A DNA stretch of 64,000 nucleotides from an alpha proteobacterium U9-1i (lineage in GTDB: Bacteria; Pseudomonadota; Alphaproteobacteria; Caulobacterales; Aquidulcibacteraceae), in the NCBI GenBank assembly GCA_000974665.1, contig BBSY01000003.1:620001-684000 (forward strand). Reading direction: 5' to 3'. Position numbers and translations under genes: made by a program. This document shows, in pieces, positions 9,262 through 19,471 of this stretch (position 1 is the first letter of the stretch; each line of letters starts with the position of its first letter). The notes under the pieces are model-generated. The model was not told the origin of the DNA. It worked only from the letters and a program-made list of their open reading frames with translations, and did not search any database.

Positions 9262-10653
9262 ATGAGCGTCGTCACCCGTTTCGCCCCCTCGCCCACCGGC
9301 TTCCTGCACATTGGCGGCGCCCGCACGGCGCTTTTCAACTGGCTGTTCGCGCAAGCGACTGGCGGGAAGTACCTGCTCCGTATCGAAGATACAGACCGCG
9401 CGCGCTCCACCAAAGAGGCGATCGACGCCATTGTCGATGGGCTCGACTGGCTTGGGCTGAAGCCCGAGTGCGAGCCGGTGTTCCAATTCGCCCGCGCACC
9501 GCGCCACCGCGAAGCCGCGGCGGAGATGATCGAGCGGGGAACAGCGTTTCGTTGCTACATGACGCCAGAAGAGGTTGAGGCCGCACGGGCCGAAGCGCAC
9601 GCAGAAGGCCGCGCGATCCGTTCGCCCTGGCGTGACGGAGGCAAGCCGGCGTCGGTGGATGCGCCGTTCACCGTGCGCTTACGGGCCCCCGATGATGGCG
9701 ACGTGCTGAACGCCGATCTCATCCAAGGCGATGTGCGTATCAAGGCGCGCGACATTGACGACCTCGTGCTGCTCCGCGCCGACAGCAACCCGACCTACAT
9801 GCTCTCGGTGGTCGTGGACGATCACGACATGGGCGTGACGCACGTGATCCGCGGCGACGATCATCTCACCAATGCGGCGCGGCAAATGCCAATCTTCCAA
9901 GCCATGGGCTGGACGCCGCCGAAGTTCGCGCATGTGCCTCTCATCCATGGACCCGATGGCGCCAAACTCTCAAAACGCCACGGCGCGCAGGCGGTGCATG
10001 AGTATCGCGACATGGGTTATTTGCCCGAAGCCATGAACGCGTATCTGATGCGCCTCGGCTGGAGCCCCGGACACGACGATATCGTGACAAAGGAAGACGC
10101 GGCGCCGGGCTTCAGACTGGAACAGATCGGCAAGGCGCCGGCGCGGCTCGATTTCACAAAGCTCGACAACGTCAACGCGCACTTCTTGAAACTCGCCGAC
10201 GATGCGCGCCTCACGCAAATTGTATTCGAGTTCATCGCTGGCCAGCGCGAGGATTGGAGCGTCTCCGACACCGGACGTACACGCATCGCCGCTGCGATAC
10301 CGGTGCTTAAGAATCGGGCAAAGACAGTGGCCGAGCTGGCGGGCCTTACAAAATTCCTGCTGGTGGAGCGTCCACTCGCGCCGGACGAGGCTGCGCAAAA
10401 GCACCTCGATCCCCAAATGAAGCTCAGGCTCAAACGCTTGAAGGATCGCTTGTCAGCGACGCCCGTTTGGGAAAATACAGCTTTGGCGGCGACGCTTAAG
10501 GCTTTTGCTACCGAGGAAGGCGTTGGAATGGGCCAGATTGGACCAGGACTACGCGCCGCTTTGACGGGCGGGGCGCCAGCGCCTGATCTGGGACAGACTT
10601 TGGAAGCATTGGGCCGCGAGGAATCGCTGGCCCGCATCGCGGATCAGACTTGA
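9262..10653 (+). CDS. gltX: Glutamyl-tRNA synthetase
   Basis: GltX (463 residues, class I) charges tRNA-Glu. The HIGH-type motif is in FAPSPTGFLHIGGARTALF at the N terminus, and the KMSKS-type motif is AKLSKRHG near residue 235. The C-terminal half is the helical anticodon-binding domain. The start at 9262 (MSVVTRFAPSPTG) matches the family. A TTG at 9199, preceded by AGGAG at good spacing, would add 21 residues that the family does not need; I consider it less likely but cannot exclude it. It is divergent from comEC and nine bases upstream of gltA. Confidence 0.96.
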   Translation: MSVVTRFAPSPTGFLHIGGARTALFNWLFAQATGGKYLLRIEDTDRARSTKEAIDAIVDGLDWLGLKPECEPVFQFARAPRHREAAAEMIERGTAFRCYMTPEEVEAARAEAHAEGRAIRSPWRDGGKPASVDAPFTVRLRAPDDGDVLNADLIQGDVRIKARDIDDLVLLRADSNPTYMLSVVVDDHDMGVTHVIRGDDHLTNAARQMPIFQAMGWTPPKFAHVPLIHGPDGAKLSKRHGAQAVHEYRDMGYLPEAMNAYLMRLGWSPGHDDIVTKEDAAPGFRLEQIGKAPARLDFTKLDNVNAHFLKLADDARLTQIVFEFIAGQREDWSVSDTGRTRIAAAIPVLKNRAKTVAELAGLTKFLLVERPLAPDEAAQKHLDPQMKLRLKRLKDRLSATPVWENTALAATLKAFATEEGVGMGQIGPGLRAALTGGAPAPDLGQTLEALGREESLARIADQT

Positions 10654-10662
10654 GGTAAGGCC

Positions 10663-11970
10663 ATGGATAGCAAGCTCACCAAGAAGCCGGCGGCCACGCT
10701 GACATTCGATAACAAGCAGATTGAGGTGCCGGTGTATGGCGGCTCGGTCGGCCCCGATGTGCTCGATATCCGAAAGCTCTACGCCCAAACCGGCGCCTTC
10801 ACTTACGATCCGGGCTTCACCTCAACAGCAAGCTGCGAGAGCCAGATCACCTTCATCGATGGCGATGAGGGCGTGCTGCTCTATCGCGGCTACCCGATCG
10901 ATCAATTGGCCGAGCAATCGAGTTTCCTCGAAGTTTGTTATCTTCTGTTGCACGGCGATCTGCCGAACGAAGGCCAGTTCAAGGACTTCGATCGCAACAT
11001 CACCTATCACACGATGCTGCACGCGCAGTTCGACCGCTTCTTCGAGGGCTTCCGCCGCGACGCGCACCCGATGGCGATCATGGTCGGCACGGTTGGCGCG
11101 CTGGCGGCGTTCTACCACGACAGCACCGACATCAACGATCCGGTGCAACGCACGATCGCCAGCCATCGCCTCATCGCCAAAATGCCGACGATCGCGGCGC
11201 GTGCATTCAAATATTCCATCGGCCAGCCTTTTGTGAGCCCGCGCAACGAATTCGACTATGCCTCGAACTTCCTGCGCATGTGCTTCGCGGTGCCGGCGGA
11301 GGACTACAAGGTGAACCCGGTCATGGCGCGCGCGATGGACGTGTTCATGATCCTTCACGCCGATCACGAGCAAAACGCGTCGACGTCGACGGTGCGACTG
11401 GCGGGCTCATCCGGCGCCAATCCGTTTGCCTGCATTTCCTCTGGCATTGCGTGCCTCTGGGGGCCAGCGCATGGCGGCGCCAACGAAGCGGCGCTGCAAA
11501 TGCTCGAAGAGATCGGCACCGTCGATAAAATTCCGGAATTCATTCGCCGGGTGAAAGATCCAAACGACGATGTGCGTCTGATGGGCTTCGGCCACCGCGT
11601 CTATAAGAACTACGACCCGCGCGCGAAGGCGATGCAGAAGCTCTGCCACCAAGTGCTCAAGGAGGTCGGCGCTGAAGATAATCCGCTGCTAAAGGTGGCG
11701 GTTGAGCTGGAGCGCATTGCGCTGAGCGATGAGTATTTCATTCAACGCAAGCTTTACCCGAATATCGATTTCTATTCGGGCATCACGCTGCGCGCGATGG
11801 GCTTTCCCTCCTCCATGTTCACGGTGTTGTTCGCACTTGCACGCACCGTCGGGTGGATCGCGCAATGGACGGAGATGATGGAAGACGACAGCCAGAAGAT
11901 TGGCCGTCCGCGCCAAATCTACACCGGTGCGCCGAAGCGGGATTACGTCGCGGTCGGCAAGCGCGGCTGA
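10663..11970 (+). CDS. gltA: Citrate synthase (type II, TCA cycle)
   Basis: Citrate synthase (435 residues) condenses acetyl-CoA with oxaloacetate. Active-site segments are visible: [20 protein letters not shown] (first catalytic His), [12 protein letters not shown] (second His) and [14 protein letters not shown] (oxaloacetate-binding His and Arg). Length and N-terminal extension fit the hexameric NADH-sensitive Gram-negative type. A good ribosome site (GAGGTAAGG) sits just before the ATG in the short gap after gltX. The 3' end overlaps the converging lpxB by 28 bases, leaving no room for an independent terminator between them. Confidence 0.97.
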   Translation: MDSKLTKKPAATLTFDNKQIEVPVYGGSVGPDVLDIRKLYAQTGAFTYDPGFTSTASCESQITFIDGDEGVLLYRGYPIDQLAEQSSFLEVCYLLLHGDLPNEGQFKDFDRNITYHTMLHAQFDRFFEGFRRDAHPMAIMVGTVGALAAFYHDSTDINDPVQRTIASHRLIAKMPTIAARAFKYSIGQPFVSPRNEFDYASNFLRMCFAVPAEDYKVNPVMARAMDVFMILHADHEQNASTSTVRLAGSSGANPFACISSGIACLWGPAHGGANEAALQMLEEIGTVDKIPEFIRRVKDPNDDVRLMGFGHRVYKNYDPRAKAMQKLCHQVLKEVGAEDNPLLKVAVELERIALSDEYFIQRKLYPNIDFYSGITLRAMGFPSSMFTVLFALARTVGWIAQWTEMMEDDSQKIGRPRQIYTGAPKRDYVAVGKRG

Positions 11971-13103
11971 GCCATCACGGCCAGTACGGTATCCGCAGCG
12001 ATCTCGGCGGCCGGCCGGCCGCCACGGCCCATTTTCGCGAGCGCTTCGTCCTGCCTGCGGATTTGGTCTTCGCGTAAATCGTCGTCGTCCAGCAGAGGTC
12101 CTGCGGTGGCGACGATGTTGGCGGCGGTGAAGCGGGTTTGGATGAGTTCCGGCGCGACTTCAGCGTCGGCGGCAACGTTCATCAACGTTGCGTACTTGCC
12201 CTTGAACAGGAACGCGCGCGCCAGCGCCCAGGTGATCCAACCAAGTTGATACCCAATCACGAGCGGCGCGCCCTGCAGCGCGACTTCCGTCGTTACTGTG
12301 CCTGATGCGGCGAGCGCGACGGTAGCGGCAGCGAAGGCGTCTTCTTTCTCGCGCTCGTCGACGATGCGCGCACTCGGCGGCGCCTGCTCCTTTACTGCCC
12401 TGGCGACCGCGCTGGCGGCGACGACAACCAGGCGAAGATCATCGCGCGTGCTGTCGAGTTCTTGCGCCGCGCGCCAGAGCGTTGGGCCGATGCGACGGAT
12501 TTCGGCTGGGCGGCTTCCGGGGAGCACGAGCAGCACCCGGTCCCTTGCCTTGAAGCCTTGCCTACGTTTGAAGGCGTCGCCGTCGCCTTGCCTGAAGCGG
12601 CCCAGCGCAGGGTGGCCACAAACGGTGCAGGCCAATCCGTACGGCTCGTAAAACGGGACCTCGAAATCGTGGATGCAGATGAGGTGATCAACGGTCGCGG
12701 CGAGCGTTCTGGCGCGACCGGGGCGCGTCGCCCATACCTGCGGGCCAACATATTTGATGAGTTTGATCTCGGGGGCCACAGCACGGACGGCCTGCGCGAC
12801 ACGCAGCGTAAAGCCCCATGAATCGATCAAAACAACGGCATCCGGCTTGCCATCTAAGATGGCCGCCACGGTCGCGGCCACGGCCGCTTTCACCCGCTGG
12901 TACGCCAGCAAGCCATCAACGAAGCCAAGCACGGCGAGACCGGAAATGTCGGCCTGGCTCTTGATGCCTTCGGCAGCCATCAGGGCGCCACCCACGCCGG
13001 CGAGTTGGATTGACGCGTCTCGATCCTTCAATACGCGCGCCAAGTCGGCGCCAAGTGCATCGCCGGAAACTTCCGCGGCGACGAGAAAGACCCTCTTGGT
13101 CAC
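11943..13103 (-). CDS. lpxB: Lipid-A-disaccharide synthase
   Basis: LpxB (386 residues) is the peripheral-membrane GT-B transferase that joins lipid X and UDP-2,3-diacylglucosamine into the beta-1,6 disaccharide of lipid A. The N terminus [17 protein letters not shown] and the segment [15 protein letters not shown] correspond to the conserved AGExSGDxLGA and SPxVWAW blocks; VCGHPAL matches the region before the C-terminal UDP-binding half ([13 protein letters not shown]). The start is a GTG at 13103 whose last base overlaps the lpxI stop (GTGA), indicating coupled translation. It is the last gene of the long leftward run beginning at rpsB. Confidence 0.95.
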   Translation of the reverse strand: MTKRVFLVAAEVSGDALGADLARVLKDRDASIQLAGVGGALMAAEGIKSQADISGLAVLGFVDGLLAYQRVKAAVAATVAAILDGKPDAVVLIDSWGFTLRVAQAVRAVAPEIKLIKYVGPQVWATRPGRARTLAATVDHLICIHDFEVPFYEPYGLACTVCGHPALGRFRQGDGDAFKRRQGFKARDRVLLVLPGSRPAEIRRIGPTLWRAAQELDSTRDDLRLVVVAASAVARAVKEQAPPSARIVDEREKEDAFAAATVALAASGTVTTEVALQGAPLVIGYQLGWITWALARAFLFKGKYATLMNVAADAEVAPELIQTRFTAANIVATAGPLLDDDDLREDQIRRQDEALAKMGRGGRPAAEIAADTVLAVMAQPRLPTAT

Positions 13104-13957
13104 GTCACGTCCAAGTCTGCGGACGTGAACCCGAAGACAAATAAACCGGCGGCGTCGGCGGCGGCGATGATCGCGGCACGGCGCACGGCGAGCGCACCGC
13201 CCGCTTCAACCGCCACGCCAGCAAGGCCAGCGGCCGCGGCGCCTTCGATGGTTCGTACGCCGATAACCGGGAGGTCAATGCGACGTTCCTGAATGGGCTT
13301 CGGGCGCTTCACCAAAACGCCACGACGCGCGCTGGCGCCGCCGCGAATGTCAGTGGGAAGCGTCGCGACGCGCTGCAGCATCGCGTCGGTTTGTTCCTGT
13401 GCTTCAACGGCGAGAATAAGGCCCGCGCATGCGACCACGCCCTGGCCGACGTCGAACGTACCCATGGCGGCGGCGACGCGCGCGGCGAGGCGCATGTCCG
13501 CCAGATCACCCGCACTTGGCGCATGCTTGCCCCACACGCCATCAGGTGCGGCGAGCCCCTCCATCACTTGATCCGCGCCGATGATCACAAAGCCTTGTTT
13601 GGCGTGCTCATCCAGAACCGCACGCAAAAGGGCGTCATCGCCTTTCGGCGCGGCGGCAGCGAGCGCGGGAACCATCGCCATACCGCCCGCATCCCAGTTG
13701 AGCGTACGTAAATCCGTCCGCGGTATCTTGCCGACGAACACGACAGCATCGCAGCCCGCGGCCTTCATCGCCGCGATGCGCGCGCCCATTTCGCCGAGCC
13801 CGTGCGTGTCGTGAGGATGGGTTTCGAGCGCCTCATCCGCAAACGGGGCAACGCGAGCTACAAAATAGGATGCGCCTTCGGCAGCGCAGTGCTCGGCCAA
13901 CGCGACAGGCAGTTCACCGGCGCCAGCGATGATCCCGAGCTTGCGCCATGCTGGCAT
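13100..13957 (-). CDS. lpxI: UDP-2,3-diacylglucosamine pyrophosphatase, LpxI type
   Basis: LpxI (285 residues, DUF1009 family) hydrolyses UDP-2,3-diacylglucosamine to lipid X and UMP, step 4 of lipid A synthesis. It is the alphaproteobacterial replacement for LpxH and has an unrelated fold. Recognisable features are the N-terminal LGIIAGAGELPVALAEHC, the segment VGKIPRTDLR, and QERRIDLPVIGVRTIEGAAAAGLAGVAVEAG near the C terminus (given in pieces in the family pattern IDxPxIGxxT). Its position between lpxA and lpxB is diagnostic. The gene begins three bases after lpxA ends and overlaps lpxB by four bases. Confidence 0.93.
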   Translation of the reverse strand: MPAWRKLGIIAGAGELPVALAEHCAAEGASYFVARVAPFADEALETHPHDTHGLGEMGARIAAMKAAGCDAVVFVGKIPRTDLRTLNWDAGGMAMVPALAAAAPKGDDALLRAVLDEHAKQGFVIIGADQVMEGLAAPDGVWGKHAPSAGDLADMRLAARVAAAMGTFDVGQGVVACAGLILAVEAQEQTDAMLQRVATLPTDIRGGASARRGVLVKRPKPIQERRIDLPVIGVRTIEGAAAAGLAGVAVEAGGALAVRRAAIIAAADAAGLFVFGFTSADLDVT

Positions 13958-13960
13958 TGC

Positions 13961-14752
13961 TTAGTCTCGCGGCATGCACAGCGGACGCGCTGCGTCGGCG
14001 CGAACGAAATCGACGATCTCCATCACTTCGGGATTCTTCGCGTAGAATTGCGCACAATCCTCCACGCGCTCCTGGAAAGTGCCCTCTTCCGCGAACAGCA
14101 TCCGATACGCGGCGCGGAGATCGTGGATTTGTTCGCGGCTGAAACCACGGCGCTTCAGGCCAACGACGTTCAAACCGCCGAGGTGGGCGTGGTTGCCGAT
14201 CGCTGATCCGAACGGGATCAAGTCGGTCGTCATCAGCGCCGATGCGCCGACGAACGAATAGCGACCCACGCGGCCAAATTGATGGACGCCGGAAAGACCA
14301 CCCAGGAACGCGAAGTCACCAACCTTCACGTGGCCGCCGATGGTGGCGGTTTGGGCCATGATGACGTTGTTGCCGACGTCGCAATCATGGGCGACGTGAC
14401 AATTGCCCATGATCAGGCAGTTGTCGCCGATGGTCGTCACTGAACGGCCGCGCACGGTCCCGCGATGGAGCGAAGCGTGCTCGCGGATGACGTTGTTGTC
14501 GCCGATTTCGAGCCGCGTTGGCTCGCCTTTGTAAGAGAGATCCTGTGGCGTGCCGCCTAGCACCGCGAACGGGAAGACGACGTTGTCCTTGCCCGTACTC
14601 GTGTGGCTTTCGATGAACACGTGCGCCGTGAGACGCGTGCGATCGCCCAAGCTTACATTCGGGCCGATCACGCATCCCGGACCGATCTCGACGTCGACGC
14701 CGAACTCAGCGGTTTTGTCCACCACGGCGGTGGCGTGGATCTTTGCGGTCAT
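13961..14752 (-). CDS. lpxA: UDP-N-acetylglucosamine acyltransferase
   Basis: LpxA (263 residues) adds the first 3-hydroxyacyl chain to UDP-GlcNAc, the first step of lipid A synthesis. The N-terminal two thirds are hexapeptide repeats of a left-handed beta helix (for example ATIGGHVKVGDFAFLGG), and the catalytic His is about residue 122 in HVAHDCDVGN. The helical C terminus ends the protein. I start it at the ATG at 14752, which overlaps the fabZ stop (ATGA) and matches the family N terminus MTAKIHATAVVD; the longer frame upstream would run back into fabZ. Confidence 0.96.
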   Translation of the reverse strand: MTAKIHATAVVDKTAEFGVDVEIGPGCVIGPNVSLGDRTRLTAHVFIESHTSTGKDNVVFPFAVLGGTPQDLSYKGEPTRLEIGDNNVIREHASLHRGTVRGRSVTTIGDNCLIMGNCHVAHDCDVGNNVIMAQTATIGGHVKVGDFAFLGGLSGVHQFGRVGRYSFVGASALMTTDLIPFGSAIGNHAHLGGLNVVGLKRRGFSREQIHDLRAAYRMLFAEEGTFQERVEDCAQFYAKNPEVMEIVDFVRADAARPLCMPRD

Positions 14753-15234
14753 GCCGGGCGGTCCGCTTTCATGGCCGCGAATTCGCAATCAGTCGCGAGT
14801 TCGCCGCGCACTTCGACGCGGCCGCGGAACTTGAAGATGTTGCGGCGCGCGAACAGCACTTCGACATGCATGTCCATGGTGTCACCCGGCATCACCGGGC
14901 GTTTGAACCGCGCGTTCTCGACTGACATGAACAGGATCAGATGCTTAGTGATGTCGGCTTCTAGCGTCTTCGACATCAACAACGCGCCCGTTTGCGCCAA
15001 TGCCTCTATCTGCAACACGCCCGGCATCACCGGCGCACCGGGAAAGTGCCCAGGAAAGAACGGCTCGTTGATGGTGACATTCTTGATGCCGCGGATCGAC
15101 TTGTTTGGGATGTAGTCGACTGCACGATCAACCAACAAAAAAGGATACCGATGCGGGAGCCGGCGCAAAATTTCGCCGATCTCGATCACGTCATCTGTGG
15201 TCTTGTTCTTCTCGGTCAGATCATTCGCCTGCAT
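14749..15234 (-). CDS. fabZ: 3-hydroxyacyl-ACP dehydratase
   Basis: FabZ (161 residues, hot-dog fold) dehydrates 3-hydroxyacyl-ACP in fatty-acid elongation. The catalytic His63 and Glu77 lie in FFPGHFPGAPVMPGVLQIEA. It shares its substrate, 3-hydroxyacyl-ACP, with LpxA and LpxD, between whose genes it lies, which places the branch point between phospholipid and lipid A in one transcript. It overlaps lpxD by 14 bases upstream and lpxA by four bases downstream. Confidence 0.97.
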   Translation of the reverse strand: MQANDLTEKNKTTDDVIEIGEILRRLPHRYPFLLVDRAVDYIPNKSIRGIKNVTINEPFFPGHFPGAPVMPGVLQIEALAQTGALLMSKTLEADITKHLILFMSVENARFKRPVMPGDTMDMHVEVLFARRNIFKFRGRVEVRGELATDCEFAAMKADRPA

Positions 15235-16228
15235 CGCGCGCTCCCACCTTGCGGCTCAACCACGCCTGCTCACGCATCCATTGGCGTATCGGTTTGGCCG
15301 GATATCCGGTCCATGTTTCGCCTTCTGGCACGTCTTTAAACACCGCCGCGCCCCCCGCAAGCGTCGCGCGGGCGCCAATGACGCGGTGGTCTCCGATGCC
15401 GACCCGGCCGCCTAAAGTCACGCCGTCACCTAGCACCGTCGAACCCGAAATACCGCCGAACGCCGCGATCAAGGCGCCGCGTCCGATCGTGCAATTGTGT
15501 GCGACGTGGCAGAGGTTATCGATCTTGGCGTCTTCGCCGATGATAGTATCGCCGAAAACGGCGCGGTCGATCGTGCAATTGGCGCCTATGGTGACGCGGT
15601 CTTGGACGATAACGCGCCCGAAATGCGGCACGTCGACTGGCCCCTGCTCACTCGCAGCCATGCCGAATCCCGCCTCTCCGATCACGGCGCCGGCGAGAAC
15701 GTGGACGTCATCGCCGATGAGCGCGCACGCTATCGACGCGCGCGCGCCGACGCGAGAGCGGCGCCCAATAGCCACACCCGCGCCGATGACGCTGTTGGGG
15801 CCAATCTCGGCGTCCGCGCCAATTTGGGCTCCTGCGCCGATGACAACGCCCGGACCGATGCGGGCGCCAACTTCAATGCGGGCTGTGGGATCGATCGCTG
15901 GCGCGCCCGCCGCAAAACCGCGTGGCCGCGCCAGCAACCGCGATAAGCGTGCGAAAGTCGCACGTGGGCGTTCGGAGAGGATGAGCGCCCCGGCGTGAGG
16001 CGCCAAGTGCGCGAGCGCCGGCGCGATCACGCAGGCGCCGGGCGAGCTCTCAAGCGGCTTTGCGCCCTTGGCCTTGGCTTCGTAATAGCAAAGGTCGCCG
16101 GGGCCAGCTTCGTCGGCCGGCGCAACGCCCATGAGCTTGCGCTCGGCATCGCCACCGATATCGCCAGAAGGCGTAAGCGCCCGGACCGTCGCCGGCCCGA
16201 GCGCTTCGTAGAAACGAGGGTCGATCAT
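15221..16228 (-). CDS. lpxD: UDP-3-O-acylglucosamine N-acyltransferase
   Basis: LpxD (335 residues) adds the N-linked acyl chain in the third lipid A step. It has an N-terminal uridine-binding domain (residues 1 to about 100, with the end AGALILSERPRATFARLSRLL), followed by a long left-handed beta helix of hexapeptide repeats (such as IGAGAQIGADAEIGPNSVIG), with the catalytic His in CHVAHNCTIGRGALIAAFGG. The start ATG at 16228 is preceded by a 51-base gap after skp. Normal length for the family. Confidence 0.95.
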   Translation of the reverse strand: MIDPRFYEALGPATVRALTPSGDIGGDAERKLMGVAPADEAGPGDLCYYEAKAKGAKPLESSPGACVIAPALAHLAPHAGALILSERPRATFARLSRLLARPRGFAAGAPAIDPTARIEVGARIGPGVVIGAGAQIGADAEIGPNSVIGAGVAIGRRSRVGARASIACALIGDDVHVLAGAVIGEAGFGMAASEQGPVDVPHFGRVIVQDRVTIGANCTIDRAVFGDTIIGEDAKIDNLCHVAHNCTIGRGALIAAFGGISGSTVLGDGVTLGGRVGIGDHRVIGARATLAGGAAVFKDVPEGETWTGYPAKPIRQWMREQAWLSRKVGARDAGE

Positions 16229-16279
16229 GCGCGGCCCATGCTGGCGCCGGCGCTCGCCCTTGTCACTGTCGCCGTCGCC

Positions 16280-16903
16280 TTATTGGCCGCCGGCTGGCGG
16301 TTGCTGCGGCGCGGGGGCCGACTGACGCGTGACCTCGATCGTCTGGATCGACTGGTTCAGGCGCTGCACGACGTCATCCGTCGCGTTCACAGCTGGCTGC
16401 ATCAGATTGACTGCCGAGGCGTCAAGCACGATGCCCGCACCACGCGCTTCCATCACCTGGCGCACGATGGGCGTGATCTGCGTGTTGAAGGAATTGATGG
16501 TCATTTGCTGGGTGTAGTCCATGTCGCGCGACAGGCCCTGCTGGCGTGTGCGGAACGCGTTCAGACGTGCTTCGAACTGCTCCAAGCGCGAGTTCAGCGC
16601 CGTATTGCGGCGAACCTGCTCTTGTGACTGCCCTTGCACGGCTTGGGCGATGCTCTGCTGCTCGGTCTGAATGGCTTGAGCTTCCGGTCCGATTTCCGCA
16701 GCGATTTGCTGACGGATTTGGTTCAACTTGGTTGTCATGTCACGGCCGACATTGCTGGATTCGATGATCCGCTGATAATCGATGACGATGACGCTGGCGG
16801 CTTGGCCGCCGCCGCGGTTGCGTTGCGCGTGCGCTTCCGGCGCCAGCGAAGTGAAGGCCGCCGCCATGGCGATGGCCGCGATGAAATGCTTGAGGAAACG
16901 CAT
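16280..16903 (-). CDS. skp: Periplasmic chaperone Skp/OmpH
   Basis: A 207-residue secreted protein with a signal peptide (MRFLKHFIAAIAMAAAF, cleavage probably after EAHA) and the long charged helices with Gln/Arg/Glu-rich sequence that form the tentacles of the Skp trimer. Skp holds unfolded outer-membrane proteins in the periplasm and hands them to the Bam complex. The C terminus is extended by a Pro/Gln/Gly-rich tail (APAPQQPPAGGQ). It lies directly downstream of bamA, the usual position in Gram-negative bacteria. Sequence similarity in this family is low; the call rests on length, signal peptide, coiled-coil composition and context. Confidence 0.85.
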   Translation of the reverse strand: MRFLKHFIAAIAMAAAFTSLAPEAHAQRNRGGGQAASVIVIDYQRIIESSNVGRDMTTKLNQIRQQIAAEIGPEAQAIQTEQQSIAQAVQGQSQEQVRRNTALNSRLEQFEARLNAFRTRQQGLSRDMDYTQQMTINSFNTQITPIVRQVMEARGAGIVLDASAVNLMQPAVNATDDVVQRLNQSIQTIEVTRQSAPAPQQPPAGGQ

Positions 16904-16926
16904 CGAAGCGTCCTTTCTCTTGGGGG

Positions 16927-19389
16927 TTAGAAGCGTGTCCGCGTTGAGAAGCGGAAAGTCTCGCGCCGGTCATAATCCTCGTAAGCCAAGGGCTGCGAGA
17001 AATCGAACTGCACAGGACCGAACGGAGAATCCCAGAACACGGTGAGACCGGCCGCCGCACGCAGCGCGAGGTCGTCTTCGACCACGAGCCGAGTGCTTCC
17101 TGCCAGATCAACCGTCTGGCGGCTCGCGGAATCCACAGTTCCGAGTGTGCCAAACTCAGAAAACAGCGCCGCGGATAGACCGAATGATTCCGGCAGACCC
17201 AGCGGGACGTCCAACGAGATGGTGCCAACGGCGAAGGCGTTGCCGCCGATCGCGTCGCCAATCTGGGTAATCTCGCCCGTGGCGTCGTCGACCACGAGCT
17301 GACGGGGGCCGATGCCGGCGACGTCGAAGCCACGGAAAGAAGCGCCGCCCTTAAAGAAGCGGTCGTTGATCCGGACGTCGTCGCCACCCCAGCCGAAGAT
17401 GTAGCCGCCATTGGCGCGCATATTCAGGCGCCAGCCCTCCCACAGCCCATAATAGAAGCCGAGGTCCATCTCGGTGCGGAGATAGTTCACTTCGCCGCCG
17501 AGGCCCGCAATGTCCTGGCTGAGCGAGAGGTCAAACCCGCGGGTCGGCAAGATCGGATCGTTGCGGCGATCCCAATTGATCGTGAAACCGACGAGCGACG
17601 TCAGGAAGTTGCCTTCCTGGGCGCAAATCAGCGGCCGCTGGAGGTTGATCGGGTTGCATTGATCAATCGCTGGCGTGCCCACGTTGCTGTCATGATCAAC
17701 GAGCGAGTTTGCGATTTCGGTGTCGTCGAGAATGACGGAGTAGGTCAGCCCGAGGCTCGTGCGGTCGGCGACCGGGTAACTCGTACGCAGCCCAAAGCCG
17801 GTGGACTGGTTTTCGAATGACGATTGATCGAGAAAGTCCGTGCGCAGCGAGTAGATGTCGAAGCCTGCGGCGAGTTCGCGACCCATGAAGCGCGGTTCGG
17901 TGAAACGAATATCGACTTGCTGGCGTTGCGAGCTCGACGATGCGCGTAACCGCAAGAACTGACCTCGGCCGCGCAAATTCCGCTCGGTGATCGAGAAATC
18001 GAACAGGAAGCTTTCGTAGGACGAGAAACCGGCTGCGAATGCCAACTCCCCTGTGGACTGCTCTTCAACGGAAACAGTGACCACAGACCGATCAGGCTGT
18101 GAACCCGGCGTTTCTTCTACGGTGACGTTCTCGAAGAAGCCAAGCGAGCGTATGCGCGCGCGTGAACGGTCAAGCAGTACGCGGTTGAATGCGTCGCCCT
18201 CACTGACACGCATTTCGCGGCGAATGACGCGATCCAATGTGCGCGTGTTGCCGACGATATCGACACGCTCGATGAAAACGCGTGGGCCTTCGTTCACTTC
18301 AAACGTGATATTGACGACGCGATTTTCGCGGTCGCGCTCGACGTTCGGCGCGATATCGACGTTGGCGTAGCCGACGGTGCCGGCAAGGTACGTCATCGCG
18401 TCGATGGCGTCTTCGATCAGATCGCCCTGGAACACTTCGCCACGGCGGATAGGGATCGTCGCCAACAACAATTCGGTAGGCAGGCGATCAAGTTCGGTTT
18501 CGACGTTAACGGTCCCGAATTCGTAGCGAACGCCTTCATCGACGGTAAACGTGATGAAGAAATCGCGTTGATCGGGCGTGAGTTCGGCAACGGCGGAGAC
18601 GACTCGAAAGTCGGCGTATCCGCGATTGTTGTAGAACTGGCGCAATTGCTCGCGGTCGTACTCGAGGCGATCCGGATCGTAATTGTCGTTCGAGTTGAAG
18701 AAATTCCACCACTTCGACTCGGTCGTGACGATGGCGTCGCGCAAAGTGCGGTCGCCGAATTCGTCATTACCGATGAAGTTTACGTCGCGCACGCCCGTCA
18801 CCGGGCCCTCATCGACCTCGAAGATCAAATCGACCCGATTTTGATCAAGCTCTCGCACCTGCGGCGTCACGGTCGCGGCGAAGCGGCCGGCACGGCGGTA
18901 AAGCTCAAGGATACGTTGCACGTCGGCTTGCGCACGCGCGGGCGTGAACACAGACCGCGGACGCGCCTGCACTTCCTCTTCGAGGTCGTCCTCTTGCAGA
19001 GAACCCAGACCCTCGAAAATCACGCGATTGATGATCGGATTTTCAATCACCGCCACGACCAGATCGCTATCGCGCTGTTCGATCTGCACGTCGGCAAACA
19101 GGCCGGTGGCGAACAACGTCTTGAGCGAAAGGTCGATGCGTTCGGGATCGAACGTGTCGCCGGGGCGAACGAGCAAGTAGGACGTGATGGTGGACGCTTC
19201 GATCCGCTGGTTGCCCTCAACCACGACGCGCCGGATCGCGACGCCTTGCTGCGGCGCCTGCGCCGGCTGTGCGCCCGGTGTCTGGGCTACGGCTTCGCCC
19301 GCGCCGACTAAAAGCGCGCCCGTCGCTGCGCCGACCGTAGCCGCGCACGTCACAGCGCCGACCACGACATCCCTCAGAACCCGCTTCAT
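16927..19389 (-). CDS. bamA: Outer-membrane protein assembly factor BamA
   Basis: BamA (820 residues) inserts beta-barrel proteins into the outer membrane. A signal peptide (to about VAQTPG) precedes five POTRA repeats (residues about 45-430) and a 16-strand Omp85 barrel ending in Phe (FRFSTRTRF), with the barrel motif FFKGGASFRGFD, which is close to the conserved VRGF/Y lid segment. The ATG at 19389 has GAGG at suitable distance; a TTG one codon upstream is unlikely to be used. A 6-bp hairpin (GGCGCT-CCCC-AGCGCC, 19407-19422) lies in the gap to rseP but has no T tract. Confidence 0.96.
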   Translation of the reverse strand: MKRVLRDVVVGAVTCAATVGAATGALLVGAGEAVAQTPGAQPAQAPQQGVAIRRVVVEGNQRIEASTITSYLLVRPGDTFDPERIDLSLKTLFATGLFADVQIEQRDSDLVVAVIENPIINRVIFEGLGSLQEDDLEEEVQARPRSVFTPARAQADVQRILELYRRAGRFAATVTPQVRELDQNRVDLIFEVDEGPVTGVRDVNFIGNDEFGDRTLRDAIVTTESKWWNFFNSNDNYDPDRLEYDREQLRQFYNNRGYADFRVVSAVAELTPDQRDFFITFTVDEGVRYEFGTVNVETELDRLPTELLLATIPIRRGEVFQGDLIEDAIDAMTYLAGTVGYANVDIAPNVERDRENRVVNITFEVNEGPRVFIERVDIVGNTRTLDRVIRREMRVSEGDAFNRVLLDRSRARIRSLGFFENVTVEETPGSQPDRSVVTVSVEEQSTGELAFAAGFSSYESFLFDFSITERNLRGRGQFLRLRASSSSQRQQVDIRFTEPRFMGRELAAGFDIYSLRTDFLDQSSFENQSTGFGLRTSYPVADRTSLGLTYSVILDDTEIANSLVDHDSNVGTPAIDQCNPINLQRPLICAQEGNFLTSLVGFTINWDRRNDPILPTRGFDLSLSQDIAGLGGEVNYLRTEMDLGFYYGLWEGWRLNMRANGGYIFGWGGDDVRINDRFFKGGASFRGFDVAGIGPRQLVVDDATGEITQIGDAIGGNAFAVGTISLDVPLGLPESFGLSAALFSEFGTLGTVDSASRQTVDLAGSTRLVVEDDLALRAAAGLTVFWDSPFGPVQFDFSQPLAYEDYDRRETFRFSTRTRF

Positions 19390-19471
19390 CAACCCCTCGA
19401 CGGTTCGGCGCTCCCCAGCGCCGGATTTCTAAGACAGCATCCCTTTGGGAAACACAAGGACGCGAAGCTGT